Assembly: GCF_001666835.1 (NCBI RefSeq)
Contig: NZ_LZJF01000083.1
Span: 1-34,533, forward strand
Length of the DNA stretch: 34,533 nt
Reading direction: 5' to 3'
DNA from: Mycobacterium sp. E3251
GTDB taxonomy: Bacteria; Actinomycetota; Actinomycetes; Mycobacteriales; Mycobacteriaceae
Shown: positions 18,183 through 29,699 of the stretch, one piece after another
How the letters are laid out: every line of letters starts with the position of its first letter
Position numbering within the stretch: position 1 is the stretch's first letter
Position numbers and translations under genes: made by a program
Notes under the pieces: model-generated
The model's database searches: none
Told to the model about the DNA's origin: nothing
The model's input: the letters and a program-made list of their open reading frames with translations, nothing else

Positions 18183-19207
18183 CGCTGGGGTTCCTCGATT
18201 TCGGCGGGCAGGGGCAGTGTCTCGGGACCCGACCAGATTGCGTTGAACCGCTCCATGCCGACCCTCCCCACCACATGGTCGACGAACGCCTTGCCCCGCG
18301 TGTACTGGTTGAGCTTCTCGTCGAGCCCCAGCAGCGCGCGCAGCAGGCGCTGCAGGGGCGGCTGCTTGCGGTTTCGGCGCTCGTCGAATCGACGGCGGAT
18401 GGTGGTCACCGACGGCACCACCATGGGCCCCACGGCGTCCATCACGTGGTCGGCGTGACCCTCCAGCAGGGTGCCGAGCACCAGCAGCTGATCGAGGGCC
18501 TGCCGCTGCGGCTCCGACTGCATCGCACGCACCAGACCTACGATGCCCGACGAGCTGCCGTCCGCCGCCCCGTTGCCGCGGGTGCGGACGTACTCCGCCA
18601 GCCGGCTCGCGACCTGCGCGATGTCGTCACCCGCGTCCCGGGTCAATAGCGCCAGGGCCCGGGACATGTGCTCGGACAGCCAGGGGTTCGCGGTGAACTG
18701 CACCCGGTGGGTCACCTCGTGCAGGCAGACCCACAACCGGAAGTCGGAGGGATCGACCCGTAACTGCCGCTCTACGGCGATGACGTTCGGATACACCAGC
18801 AGCAGGCAGCCCTCTTTCGCGGCCGCGAACGGGTCGTACTGACCGAGGATGCCGGACGACACGAAAGCCAGCACGGCCCCCGTCTGCGCGCCGGTGACGC
18901 GGCCGGTCAGAAAGCCACGCGGCTTCTCGGCCCCGTTCATCATCACCCGCATCGACTCGGCCGCCGCGCCGATCCATTCGGGGCGGTCGACGATGCGGGC
19001 GGCGGGCACGACACCGTTGGTGACCAGGCCCGTGACCTCACGCACCGGCGGTTCGGCCTTGGCGGCCGAACTGGTGAGCTCGTCGATCACCTGGCGCCGG
19101 GTGTACTCACTGGACGGCGGACCGGGCCGGGCCAGCCGCTGACCGACCGTGGCGGCGAAGCGCCAGTCGACGGCGGTACCGAGGGTCAGCTCGGAGGGCG
19201 CGCTCAT
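18161..19207 (-). CDS. Zincin-like metallopeptidase family protein (DUF2342; Rv3626c-like)
   Basis: A 348-residue protein with an HExxH zinc motif, HEVTH, at 163-167 and a downstream [14 protein letters not shown] that may supply further ligands. The family (DUF2342) is labelled in databases as a putative hydrolase or coenzyme-F420-biosynthesis-associated protein because of its distribution; no substrate is established that I know of. There is no signal peptide, so it is probably cytosolic. The ATG at 19207 overlaps the dacB stop as ATGA and its end overlaps tilS by 22 bases, which points to one transcript dacB-zincin-tilS-hpt. The length matches M. tuberculosis Rv3626c closely. Confidence 0.9.
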   Translation of the reverse strand: MSAPSELTLGTAVDWRFAATVGQRLARPGPPSSEYTRRQVIDELTSSAAKAEPPVREVTGLVTNGVVPAARIVDRPEWIGAAAESMRVMMNGAEKPRGFLTGRVTGAQTGAVLAFVSSGILGQYDPFAAAKEGCLLLVYPNVIAVERQLRVDPSDFRLWVCLHEVTHRVQFTANPWLSEHMSRALALLTRDAGDDIAQVASRLAEYVRTRGNGAADGSSSGIVGLVRAMQSEPQRQALDQLLVLGTLLEGHADHVMDAVGPMVVPSVTTIRRRFDERRNRKQPPLQRLLRALLGLDEKLNQYTRGKAFVDHVVGRVGMERFNAIWSGPETLPLPAEIEEPQRWIDRVL

Positions 19208-20589
19208 GAGCAACCACACGACCAGAGCCGGCTGGCCAGGGCGTCCATCGCGTTGCGCCCGTTCGGGCCGGCGCCGTTGGAGATGAAGGCGAACGTGAGC
19301 ACCCGTCCGCTGCGGTCGGTCAGCACCCCGGCCAGGGCGTTGATGGCGGTCAGCGATCCCGTCTTGGCGCGCAACCAGCCGGCCGGCCCCTGATTGGAGG
19401 CCGCGTCGGTGAAGCGGTCGGCCAGCGTCCCGCTCCCGGCCGCGATCGGGAGCAGATCCAACAGCGCCCGCAGCGTCGGCTGGTCGGGCCCGGCGGCGGC
19501 CTGCAGCACGCCGTCGAGGGTCTTGGCGGTCAGCCGGTCGTCGACGGAAAGCCCGCTGGAATCCATCAGCGTGACGCCCCCGGTGTCGACGTGGGCGGTG
19601 CTCAACCGGTTGGTCACCGCGTCGGCCGCACCGGCGAAGCTGCGCGGACGGTTGATCGCGGCCGCCACCTCGCGGGCGATGCACTCGGCCATCACGTTGT
19701 CGGAGTGGTCCATCATCTCGGACAGCCGCTGCACCAGGGGCGCCGACTGCACGACCGCCAGCTGCCGTGCCCCCGACGGCGCCGTAGCGATGGTCACGGC
19801 ACCGGGATCGAGGCCCAGCGCCTTGGCCAGCTCTCGCCCGGCGTCGAGCGCCGGGGTCCGCGACCGCCGGGAGTTGACGGTGCTGGGCTGGATACGCCCG
19901 GCGTCGATCATCACCGATTCGATCGGCGCGATGTCGCCGTTGTCGACGTCGGCGGCATCCCAGCCCTGCGCCATCGTCGGTCCGGTGAACGCCGAGGTGT
20001 CCACCTGCACCGCGGTCGGCGTCACGCCGCTGCGGCGGATCTGCTCGACCAGGTCACTGAGCCGGGCGGATCCGCGGTACCAGGTGTCCACGCCGGGCGG
20101 CGCCGCCGACAGCACCGGGTCGCCCGCACCGACGAGCACCACGGGGCCCTGGGCGTTCTGGCTGCCGGCCACCACCCGCGTGCTGATCCGCGCCTGGTGG
20201 TCCAGCGTCAGCAGCGCCGCGGCCGCGGTGAGCACCTTGTTGGTCGACGCCGGCACCAGCGGCATGTCGCCGGCCACCTGCCAGAGCTCTTTCCCGGTCA
20301 GGGCGTCGGTGACCCGGGCGCCCAACCTGCCCAGGTTCGGATCGGCCGCTATCGGCGCCAGCGCGGCGGCCACCCCGGCCGGGCTCGGCGTCTCGGCGGT
20401 GTCACTGACCGGGATCATCCCCGGCTTGACCGTCGGCGCATGCGGGGGCGGTATCGGGGCGTGCGAGCTGTTGCCGCCGTGCCCCGCCGAAGTGAAAAAC
20501 GTTGCCGCCGCCACCACGGCGGCGACAAACGCCAGCACGGCCAACCCGACGAACACGTGGGTGGATTTTTGCCAGCGAGTGGGACCCAT
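19204..20589 (-). CDS. dacB: D-alanyl-D-alanine carboxypeptidase/endopeptidase, PBP4 type
   Basis: A 461-residue class C penicillin-binding protein (peptidase family S13) that trims or cleaves peptidoglycan peptides. A membrane helix at about 11-33 is a signal-anchor, followed by a Pro/His-rich linker. The three active-site motifs are visible: SxxK as STNK at 115-118, SDN at 296-298 in MDHSDNVMAE, and KTG at 409-411 in LRAKTGSL. The ATG at 20589 places the basic N-terminus right before the helix. It is divergent from ppa across 113 bases and is the first gene of the run into tilS and hpt. It corresponds to Rv3627c. Confidence 0.95.
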   Translation of the reverse strand: MGPTRWQKSTHVFVGLAVLAFVAAVVAAATFFTSAGHGGNSSHAPIPPPHAPTVKPGMIPVSDTAETPSPAGVAAALAPIAADPNLGRLGARVTDALTGKELWQVAGDMPLVPASTNKVLTAAAALLTLDHQARISTRVVAGSQNAQGPVVLVGAGDPVLSAAPPGVDTWYRGSARLSDLVEQIRRSGVTPTAVQVDTSAFTGPTMAQGWDAADVDNGDIAPIESVMIDAGRIQPSTVNSRRSRTPALDAGRELAKALGLDPGAVTIATAPSGARQLAVVQSAPLVQRLSEMMDHSDNVMAECIAREVAAAINRPRSFAGAADAVTNRLSTAHVDTGGVTLMDSSGLSVDDRLTAKTLDGVLQAAAGPDQPTLRALLDLLPIAAGSGTLADRFTDAASNQGPAGWLRAKTGSLTAINALAGVLTDRSGRVLTFAFISNGAGPNGRNAMDALASRLWSCGCS

Positions 20590-20690
20590 CGCTCTCCTGA
20601 CTGTCTGGACCCATTCTGCCGAATCCGACGCAAATGCCTCGACTAGGGTGATCCCCGACGCGAACGGACCACCGCGAAAAGCCCAGATCT

Positions 20691-20696
20691 AAGGAG
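20691..20696 (+). promoter_or_regulatory. Ribosome-binding site fixing the ppa GTG start
   Basis: AAGGAG lies six bases before GTG at 20703, the ideal spacing. It confirms the GTG start. A mycobacterial-like -10 element TAGGGT is at 20644-20649, about 50 bases upstream, without a clear -35. Confidence 0.8.
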
Positions 20697-20702
20697 CACA
20701 CA

Positions 20703-21191
20703 GTGCAATTCGACGTGACCATCGAGATTCCGAAGGGCCAGCGCAACAAGTACGAGGTCGATCACGAGACGGGCCGGGTGCGTCTGGACCGCTACCTCTA
20801 CACCTCGCTGGCCTACCCCACCGACTACGGCTTCATCGAGGACACACTGGGTGAGGATGGCGACCCGCTGGACGCCATGGTGCTGCTGCCGCAGTCGGTG
20901 TTCCCCGGCGTGATAGTCGAGGCGCGCCCCGTGGGCATGTTCCGGATGGTCGACGAGGCCGGGGGCGACGACAAGGTGCTGTGCGTACCGGCCGGCGACC
21001 ATCGCTGGGACCACATCCAGGACATCGGCGACGTGCCCGAATTCGAACTGGACGTGATCAAGCACTTCTTCGAGCAGTACAAGGCGCTCGAGCCGGGGAA
21101 GTTCGTCAAGACCGCCGACTGGGTCGGCCGCGCGGAAGCCGAAGCCGAGGTCCAGCGTTCGGTCGAGCGGTTCAAGTCCAACGGACACTGA
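20703..21191 (+). CDS. ppa: Inorganic pyrophosphatase (family I)
   Basis: Ppa hydrolyses pyrophosphate to two phosphates and so drives nucleic-acid and activated-sugar synthesis. The 162-residue product matches M. tuberculosis Ppa (Rv3628) in length and begins with [21 protein letters not shown]. The family signature [11 protein letters not shown] (metal aspartates 52, 54 and 57) and a later [10 protein letters not shown], carrying the other metal acids, are present. The C-terminal helix carries [18 protein letters not shown]. Start is GTG with a clear AAGGAG. It is divergent from dacB and followed at 67 bases by an unrecognised gene on the same strand. Confidence 0.97.
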   Translation: MQFDVTIEIPKGQRNKYEVDHETGRVRLDRYLYTSLAYPTDYGFIEDTLGEDGDPLDAMVLLPQSVFPGVIVEARPVGMFRMVDEAGGDDKVLCVPAGDHRWDHIQDIGDVPEFELDVIKHFFEQYKALEPGKFVKTADWVGRAEAEAEVQRSVERFKSNGH

Positions 21192-21258
21192 CGCCCGCTG
21201 ACGTGCGGTAACGCTCGTGGCGTAACCGCACGCCGAGGTCCGGTGGCATCCTGGCGAT

Positions 21259-21951
21259 GTGACCCCGGTGTTGCATTTCGCCGCCAATTTCTGGTGGCTG
21301 GTTTTTCCGCTGGGCGGTGCGATCGGCGGTGGCCTTCGCGCCATCGCCGCGGCGAACGAGCGTCGGGCCGAGCGCCGGCTGGAACGGTATCGGCTGAAGC
21401 AGCAGGCCAAGATCGCGGTGGCCGAGGCATCGGGCCGGGCGCGGACCAACGCGGAAAGCGATCGGCGAGAGATCGCCAAACTGGTTGAGGCGCATGACCG
21501 TACCGACATCCGGTGGTTCGACTATGAAGTCGATATCGCGCGATTACTGGACTTCCCGATGATGACCGATATGCGAGCCCCGCTGACCATCGCGTTCCAT
21601 CGGGCGAAGCGGCATGCGGATTTGCTGCGGCCCGAACCACCCGAGAGCCTGGTCGGCAACCGGGACGCGTTGGTGGAATATCGCGATGCCGTCCACGAGT
21701 ACATCAGCGCCTTCGAGATCGCCGAGGCCGAGGCGATTCGCCGGCGGCGCAGCGACTTCTCGGCGGACGAACAGCAACGGATGGCGCGGGCCCAAAGCTT
21801 GCTGCACCTGGCGCAGGACGAGGCGGCCACCCGCGATGAACGACAGAATGCCTACGCGCGGGCGAGCAAGGAACTCGATGGCCTGATCGTGCTGCCGGCC
21901 CCCGCGAGGGCCGGCATCGAACGACGCATCGCGGGCCAGATCGAGGCCTAA
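21259..21951 (+). CDS. Unrecognised protein with N-terminal membrane helix and coiled coil
   Basis: I do not recognise this 230-residue protein. It begins MTPVLHFAANFWWLVFPLGGAIGGGLRAI, a hydrophobic helix at about 7-28. A strongly charged stretch (ERRAERRLERYRLKQQAKIAVAEA) follows at 34-60 and looks like a coiled coil. The rest is helical and rich in Arg, Glu and Ala, with IRWFDYEVDIARLLDFPMMTD near 84-104 as the most distinctive segment, and repeated DEQQRMARAQ and RDERQNAYARA helices. A type-II single-pass protein with a cytosolic helical domain is likely. The GTG at 21259 is the only start preceding the helix. Its stop overlaps the stop of the convergent TerC-like gene. Confidence 0.85.
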   Translation: MTPVLHFAANFWWLVFPLGGAIGGGLRAIAAANERRAERRLERYRLKQQAKIAVAEASGRARTNAESDRREIAKLVEAHDRTDIRWFDYEVDIARLLDFPMMTDMRAPLTIAFHRAKRHADLLRPEPPESLVGNRDALVEYRDAVHEYISAFEIAEAEAIRRRRSDFSADEQQRMARAQSLLHLAQDEAATRDERQNAYARASKELDGLIVLPAPARAGIERRIAGQIEA

Positions 21952-23096
21952 GCCGGCGAAGCGGCCTCGGCGGCCCTGGCGTTGCGCCGATTGCGCAGCA
22001 CGCTCCAGCTCAGCGCCGCGCCGATGAACACCACCCCCACCGACGCGGTGATCGGCTCGGGGACCTGGTAGTGCGGGTTGACCGAGAGCAGCATGATCAC
22101 GGCAAGCACCCCGATCGCCCAGTGCGCGCCGTGCTCCAGGTACACGTAGCGGTCCAGCGCATCCTGCTTCACCAGGAAGATGGTGATGGACCGGACGAAC
22201 ATCGACCCCACCAGTCCGAGGCCCAGCGCGATGACGATCGGGTCCGAGGTGATCGCGAAGGCGCCGGTTACCCCGTCGAACGAGAAGGCGGCGTCGAGGA
22301 CCTCGAGATACAAAAACAACGTGAAGCCGGCCTTGCCGACCGCCGTGCCGGCCGACACCGCCTCGAGGTCCGGCGGGCGGAACGCCCGGCTGAGACCGTT
22401 GACCACCAAATAGGTCACCAGGCCCAGCAGTCCCGCGGTGAGCACCGTCTGGCCCTCGTCGCTGGAGTGCGTCAATCGCGTCCCGACGAGCACCAGCGCC
22501 ACGACGGCCACCGCCACCGATACCTGCCCAAGCCGCCCGATGCGGGCGAACGGAGCTTCAATCCACTTGAGCCATTTGATGTCTCGGTCGTAAACGATGA
22601 AGTCCAAGAACAGCATCAGCAGGAACGTCCCGCCGAACGCCGCGATCTGTGGGTGCGCGGCGGAGATCAGCTTTTCGTAGCTGGGCGAGCCGTCGGGGAA
22701 TTCCAGCGCCCCGTGCTGCGGGGGGTGCAGGGCCAGCTCCATCGCCCGGACCGGATCGAGGCCCGCGGTCGCCCAAACGATCAGCAGCGGGAAGACCAGC
22801 CGCATCCCGAACACGGCGATGAGAATCCCGACGGTCAGGAACATCCGCCGCCAGAAGGGGCTCATCTGCTTCAGGATCGCGGCGTTGATGATCGCGTTGT
22901 CGAACGATAGCGACACCTCGAGGGTGGCCAGCACCAGCAGTAAGAAGAGGTCCTTCAGGCCGCCGTGGGCATAACCCGCCATGAGGGCCGCCACGGTGAC
23001 CAACAGCGAGATCCCGAAGATGCGCAACGCGGCCAAGGTGTCCTTTCCGACAGCCGCCCACGATAGCGAAGCCCGGTCGCCGCCGCCGACCAGCAT
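21948..23096 (-). CDS. TerC/DUF475-family integral membrane protein (Rv3629c-like)
   Basis: A 382-residue polytopic protein with about eight or nine membrane helices. It shows two symmetric acidic motifs inside helices: TLEVSLSFDNAII (FDN at 65-67) and EVLDAAFSFDGVTGAF (FDG at 273-275). This repeated E...SFDN/G pattern is the hallmark of TerC-like proteins, which are linked to tellurite resistance and, in some bacteria, manganese export; a metal-related role is inferred from the family only. The loop after FLDFIVYDRDIKWLKW is typical of DUF475. The ATG at 23096 starts 32 bases from the divergent flippase-like gene; the last three bases are shared with the convergent upstream gene. Confidence 0.9.
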   Translation of the reverse strand: MLVGGGDRASLSWAAVGKDTLAALRIFGISLLVTVAALMAGYAHGGLKDLFLLLVLATLEVSLSFDNAIINAAILKQMSPFWRRMFLTVGILIAVFGMRLVFPLLIVWATAGLDPVRAMELALHPPQHGALEFPDGSPSYEKLISAAHPQIAAFGGTFLLMLFLDFIVYDRDIKWLKWIEAPFARIGRLGQVSVAVAVVALVLVGTRLTHSSDEGQTVLTAGLLGLVTYLVVNGLSRAFRPPDLEAVSAGTAVGKAGFTLFLYLEVLDAAFSFDGVTGAFAITSDPIVIALGLGLVGSMFVRSITIFLVKQDALDRYVYLEHGAHWAIGVLAVIMLLSVNPHYQVPEPITASVGVVFIGAALSWSVLRNRRNARAAEAASPA

Positions 23097-23128
23097 CCAC
23101 GGCGACTTACTATTTTCAAATTGTGGCC

Positions 23129-24406
23129 ATGCCCGAAGTCGGCGGTACCCAAGCCTCCACCGGCGCGGGTCCGATCACGCGCGGCAGCGTGGCCCGGGTC
23201 GGCGCCGCGACGGCGCTGACCGCCCTGTGCGGTTACGCCGTGATCTACCTGGCCGCCCGTGACCTGGCGCCGGGCGGCTTTTCGGTCTTCGGGGTGTTCT
23301 GGGGGGCATTCGGATTGGTCACCGGCGCCGCGAACGGGTTGCTTCAAGAGACGACCCGGGAGGTCCGCTCGAGCCGCCACCTGCCGGCGGCCTTGCCGGG
23401 CGGGGACGAACCGCGGACCCATCCGCTGCGAGTCGCGGCACTGGTCGGCGTGGGCGCGGCCGTGGTGATCGGCGGTAGCGCGCCGCTGTGGAGCGGGCGG
23501 GTGTTCGTCGAGCAGCGCTGGCTGTCGGTGGCGCTGCTCAGCGTCGGGCTGGCCGGGTTCTGCGTGCACGCCACCCTGCTGGGCATGCTGGCGGGCACCG
23601 ATCGGTGGACCGGATACGGGGCGCTGATGGTGACCGACGCCGTCATCCGGGTGACCGTCGCCGCGGCGACCGTCCTGCTCGGTTGGCGCCTGGTCGGCTT
23701 CCTGTGGGCCACCGTCGCGGGCGCGGTCGCCTGGCTGATCATGCTGGTGGCCTCACCTTCGGCGCGGGCCGCCGCCCGGATGCTGACGCCCGGTGGCGCC
23801 CGGACCTTCCTGCGCGGGACCGCCCATTCGATCACCGCCGCGGGCGCGAGCGCGATTCTGGTGATGGGTTTTCCGGTGTTGCTGAAGCTGACCAGCAACG
23901 AGCTGGGGGCCGAGGGCGGCGTGATCATCCTCGCCGTGACATTGACCCGGGCGCCGCTGCTCGTGCCGCTGACGGCCATGCAGGGGAATCTGATCGCGCA
24001 TTTCGTCGACGCGCGCAGCGACCGGATCCGTGCCCTGATCGCGCCCGCGGGGATCATCGGCGGAATCGGTGCGGTCGGCGTGGTCGCCGCCGGGGTGGTG
24101 GGCCCGTGGCTGCTGCGGGTCGCCTTCGGGCCGCAGTACCAGGCCAGCGGCGCGTTGCTGGCCTGGCTGACCGCGGCGGCGGTGGCGATCGCCATGCTGA
24201 CGCTCACCGGGGCCGGCGCGGTAGCGGCGGCGCTGCACCGGGCGTACTCGCTGGGCTGGGTCGGCGCGACGGTGGCCTCGGGATTGCTGCTGCTGCTGCC
24301 GCTGCCGTTGCAGACCCGGACCGTGGTCGGCTTATTGTGCGGTCCCCTGGTGGGAATCGGCGTTCATCTGGTGGCGCTCTCGCGCGCCGAGCGCTTGGCC
24401 GGCTGA
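23129..24406 (+). CDS. Polytopic membrane protein, MOP/Wzx flippase-like (Rv3630-like)
   Basis: A 425-residue protein with about ten to twelve membrane helices and short loops. It begins MPEVGGTQASTGAGPITRGSVARVGAATALTALCGYAVIYLAARDL, which resembles the first helices of MOP-superfamily lipid-linked sugar exporters. Long Ala/Val/Leu/Gly stretches follow with few charges. The start is either ATG at 23129 or GTG at 23123; a -10-like TACTAT at 23108-23113 would make the GTG message leaderless. It precedes the ppgS-like gene by 23 bases and may flip the lipid-linked sugar made there. That role is inference from fold and neighbours. Confidence 0.85.
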   Translation: MPEVGGTQASTGAGPITRGSVARVGAATALTALCGYAVIYLAARDLAPGGFSVFGVFWGAFGLVTGAANGLLQETTREVRSSRHLPAALPGGDEPRTHPLRVAALVGVGAAVVIGGSAPLWSGRVFVEQRWLSVALLSVGLAGFCVHATLLGMLAGTDRWTGYGALMVTDAVIRVTVAAATVLLGWRLVGFLWATVAGAVAWLIMLVASPSARAAARMLTPGGARTFLRGTAHSITAAGASAILVMGFPVLLKLTSNELGAEGGVIILAVTLTRAPLLVPLTAMQGNLIAHFVDARSDRIRALIAPAGIIGGIGAVGVVAAGVVGPWLLRVAFGPQYQASGALLAWLTAAAVAIAMLTLTGAGAVAAALHRAYSLGWVGATVASGLLLLLPLPLQTRTVVGLLCGPLVGIGVHLVALSRAERLAG

Positions 24407-24429
24407 TCCTGGCTAACCTTGTGGGCTAG

Positions 24430-25127
24430 ATGGTTACTGACTCCAAATACTCGGGCGCCTGGATCGTCATCCCCGCCTTCAACGAAGCCACCGTCATCGG
24501 CGACGTGGTCGCCGATGTGCGCTCGATCTTCGACAACGTCGTCTGCGTAGACGACGGCAGCACCGACGGCACCGGCGAGATCGCCAGGCGGGCCGGCGCT
24601 CATCTGGTGCGGCATCCGATCAATCTGGGCCAGGGCGCGGCCATCCAGACCGGCGTCGAGTACGCCCGCAAACAGCCTGGGGCGCAGGTGTTCGCCACGT
24701 TCGACGGCGACGGGCAGCATCGGGTCAAGGACCTGGCCGCGATGGTGGACCGGCTCTGCGCGGAGGACGTCGACGTGGTCATCGGGACGCGGTTCGCCGC
24801 CCCCGGCGGCACCCGGCCGCCGTTCGTGAAGCGGCTGGTGCTGCAGACCGCCGCGCGCCTGAGCCGTCGTGGTCGCCGACTTGGCTTGACCGACACCAAC
24901 AATGGGCTGCGGGTCTTCAACAAGAAGGTCGCCGACGGGCTGGACATCACCATGAGCGGCATGAGCCACGCCAACGAGTTCATCATGCTGATCGCCGAAA
25001 ACCATTGGCGCGTGGTCGAACAACCGGTCGAGGTGCTCTACACCGATTACTCCAAGTCGAAGGGGCAGCCGCTTCTCAACGGCGTCAACATCATCTTCGA
25101 CGGGTTCCTGCGAGGGAGGATTCCCAG

Positions 25128-25131
<4 letters not shown>
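24430..25131 (+). CDS. ppgS: GT2 glycosyltransferase, polyprenyl-phosphate-sugar synthase (PpgS-like)
   Basis: A 233-residue GT-A-fold family 2 enzyme with IPAFNEA at 14-20, the nucleotide-sugar motif VDDGSTDGT around 40-48, and DGDGQH (DxD metal motif) at 92-97, then GTRF and TDTNNGLRVFNK. It matches Rv3631, which was reported to make polyprenyl-phospho-N-acetylgalactosamine, the donor for galactosamine on mycobacterial arabinogalactan. The enzyme has no membrane helix and relies on the next gene, overlapping as ATGA, for membrane association. The ATG at 24430 lies 23 bases after the flippase-like gene. The name rests on my recall of that work and on the conserved gene pair. Confidence 0.88.
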
Positions 25132-28184
<3,053 letters not shown>

Positions 28185-28206
28185 CCGCGCGCCCGGTGAA
28201 GAATCG

Positions 28207-28282
28207 TGGAGCCGCCTGGGGGAATCGAACCCCCGACCTATTCATTACGAGTGAATCGCTCTACCGACTGAGCTAAGGCGGC
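28207..28282 (-). tRNA. tRNA-Thr (anticodon CGU)
   Basis: The minus strand folds as a tRNA. The seven-base acceptor pairs GCCGCCT (28282-28276) with AGGCGGC (28217-28211). The D arm contains AGCTCAGTCGGTAGAGC. The anticodon stem is ATTCA/TGAAT with loop CTCGTAA, giving anticodon CGT (reads ACG, threonine), and the T arm is GGGGGTTCGATTCCCCC. The terminal CCA is encoded (28209-28207). A -10-like TAGACT lies at 28311-28306, about 24 bases upstream. Confidence 0.97.
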
Positions 28283-28336
28283 ACACCCTCTCGCCGGGCG
28301 GCACGAGTCTACGGCAGGCGGGCGGGCGCGACGAAA

Positions 28337-29545
28337 TCAATCGCGCAGTTCCTGGCCAAAGGTGGCCACCATGGCATCGACGGCGAACTTGGGCTTGACG
28401 TTGATGGCCAACGCCTCGCGGCACTCCAGCACCGCCTCGATGCAGCGCAGCAACCGCTGCGGCGGGGCGTGGGCGGCCAGCGCCGCCACCCGCTCGGCCA
28501 TGTCCGGATGGTTGGGCCGCACCGAACCCGCGCCCGCCGAGACCATGAGCGCGTCCCGGAAATAGTTCGCCAAGTCGATCAGCGCCCGATCCAGCGCGTC
28601 GCGCGAGGCCCGGGTCTGACGCGATTTCTGCCGCCGTTCGAGGTCTTTCATCGCGCCCGTGGCGCCCCGCATCGCCCCGGCGGTGCCCTTGCCCGTGCCG
28701 CCGGCGCCGAGCGCGGTCCGCAGCTCCTCGGTCTCGGCCTCGGCGCGATCCGCCGTGAGCACGACGGCCTCGGCTTCGGCGGCGGCCACCAGCTCCTCGG
28801 CGGCGGCGTAGGCCCGCGACGGCGTCGCGGCGTCACGCACCAACGCCAGCGCCCGCTCGCGGCGTTCCCGGGCCTCGGAATCGGTGGCCAACCGTCGTGC
28901 CCGGCCCACGTGGCCGCCGCTGACCGACGCCGCCCAGTTCGCGGTGTCCCGGGTCAGGCCGTCGCTGTCGATCAACACGCGCGCGATCGCCTCGGTCGGC
29001 GGGGTGACCAGCGCGACGTGCCGGCAGCGGGAACGCAGCGTGATGGCGATGTCCTCGGGGTCCACCGACGGCGCGCACAGCAGGAACACGGTCGAGGGCG
29101 GCGGCTCCTCGACGACCTTGAGCAGCGCGTTGGCGGCACCCTCGGTGAGCCGGTCGGCGTCCTCGATCACCACGATCTGCCGGTGCCCGGTGGCCGGACG
29201 CCGCGACGCGATCTGCACGATGGCGCGCATCTCGTCCACCCCGATGGACAGCCCTTCGGGGATCACCCGGCGCACGTCGGAGTGGGTGCCGGCCATGGTC
29301 GTCGTGCACGCCCGGCATTGGCCGCACCCCGGTTCCCCATCGGAGGTGCACTGCAGCGCGGCGGCGAAGCACAGCGCCGCGACCGAGCGCCCCGACCCGG
29401 GAGGGCCCGTAATCAGCCATGCATGTGTCATAGTCCCGGCGCCCGCATCGCTGTGAACCAGATCACCGCGGGCAGCCCTGGCGGCGGCGAGCAGCTCGGC
29501 CGTCACCACGTCCTGGCCTACCAGCCGCGTAAACACCCCGGACAT
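28337..29545 (-). CDS. holB: DNA polymerase III delta-prime subunit
   Basis: The 402-residue product is the clamp-loader delta-prime protein (Rv3644c-like), which helps load the beta clamp on DNA. It begins MSGVFTRLVGQDVVTAELLAA and has an AAA+ core. The P-loop reads GPPGSGRS (47-54) with Arg in place of the usual Lys. A zinc module has Cys at 66, 74, 77 and 80, the Walker B-like IVVIEDADRLTEGAANALLK follows, and the SRC motif is at 172-174. The Arg fits delta-prime proteins, which do not hydrolyse ATP. ATG at 29545 gives the family length; the frame continues upstream without similarity. It is divergent from the cyclase. Confidence 0.93.
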   Translation of the reverse strand: MSGVFTRLVGQDVVTAELLAAARAARGDLVHSDAGAGTMTHAWLITGPPGSGRSVAALCFAAALQCTSDGEPGCGQCRACTTTMAGTHSDVRRVIPEGLSIGVDEMRAIVQIASRRPATGHRQIVVIEDADRLTEGAANALLKVVEEPPPSTVFLLCAPSVDPEDIAITLRSRCRHVALVTPPTEAIARVLIDSDGLTRDTANWAASVSGGHVGRARRLATDSEARERRERALALVRDAATPSRAYAAAEELVAAAEAEAVVLTADRAEAETEELRTALGAGGTGKGTAGAMRGATGAMKDLERRQKSRQTRASRDALDRALIDLANYFRDALMVSAGAGSVRPNHPDMAERVAALAAHAPPQRLLRCIEAVLECREALAINVKPKFAVDAMVATFGQELRD

Positions 29546-29699
29546 CACCGGTAACAGTAGCCACCACCGCCGACAGATACCGATCGGCCACCGTATTGGG
29601 ACAATCCCGTTACATTTGGGCTCTTTTCGGCCCGGATGGGGGCCCGCCGAGATCGTTGTAAGTTTCCGACAAGTCCCTGCTGACCGATACGGTGGGTTC

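Noticed and set aside
16558..18276. Apparent 572-residue protein containing Hpt as its C-terminal half
   Set aside because: The N-terminal part lies in the wrong frame over tilS and is Arg/Gly-rich noise. Hpt starts at GTG 17169 at its normal length.
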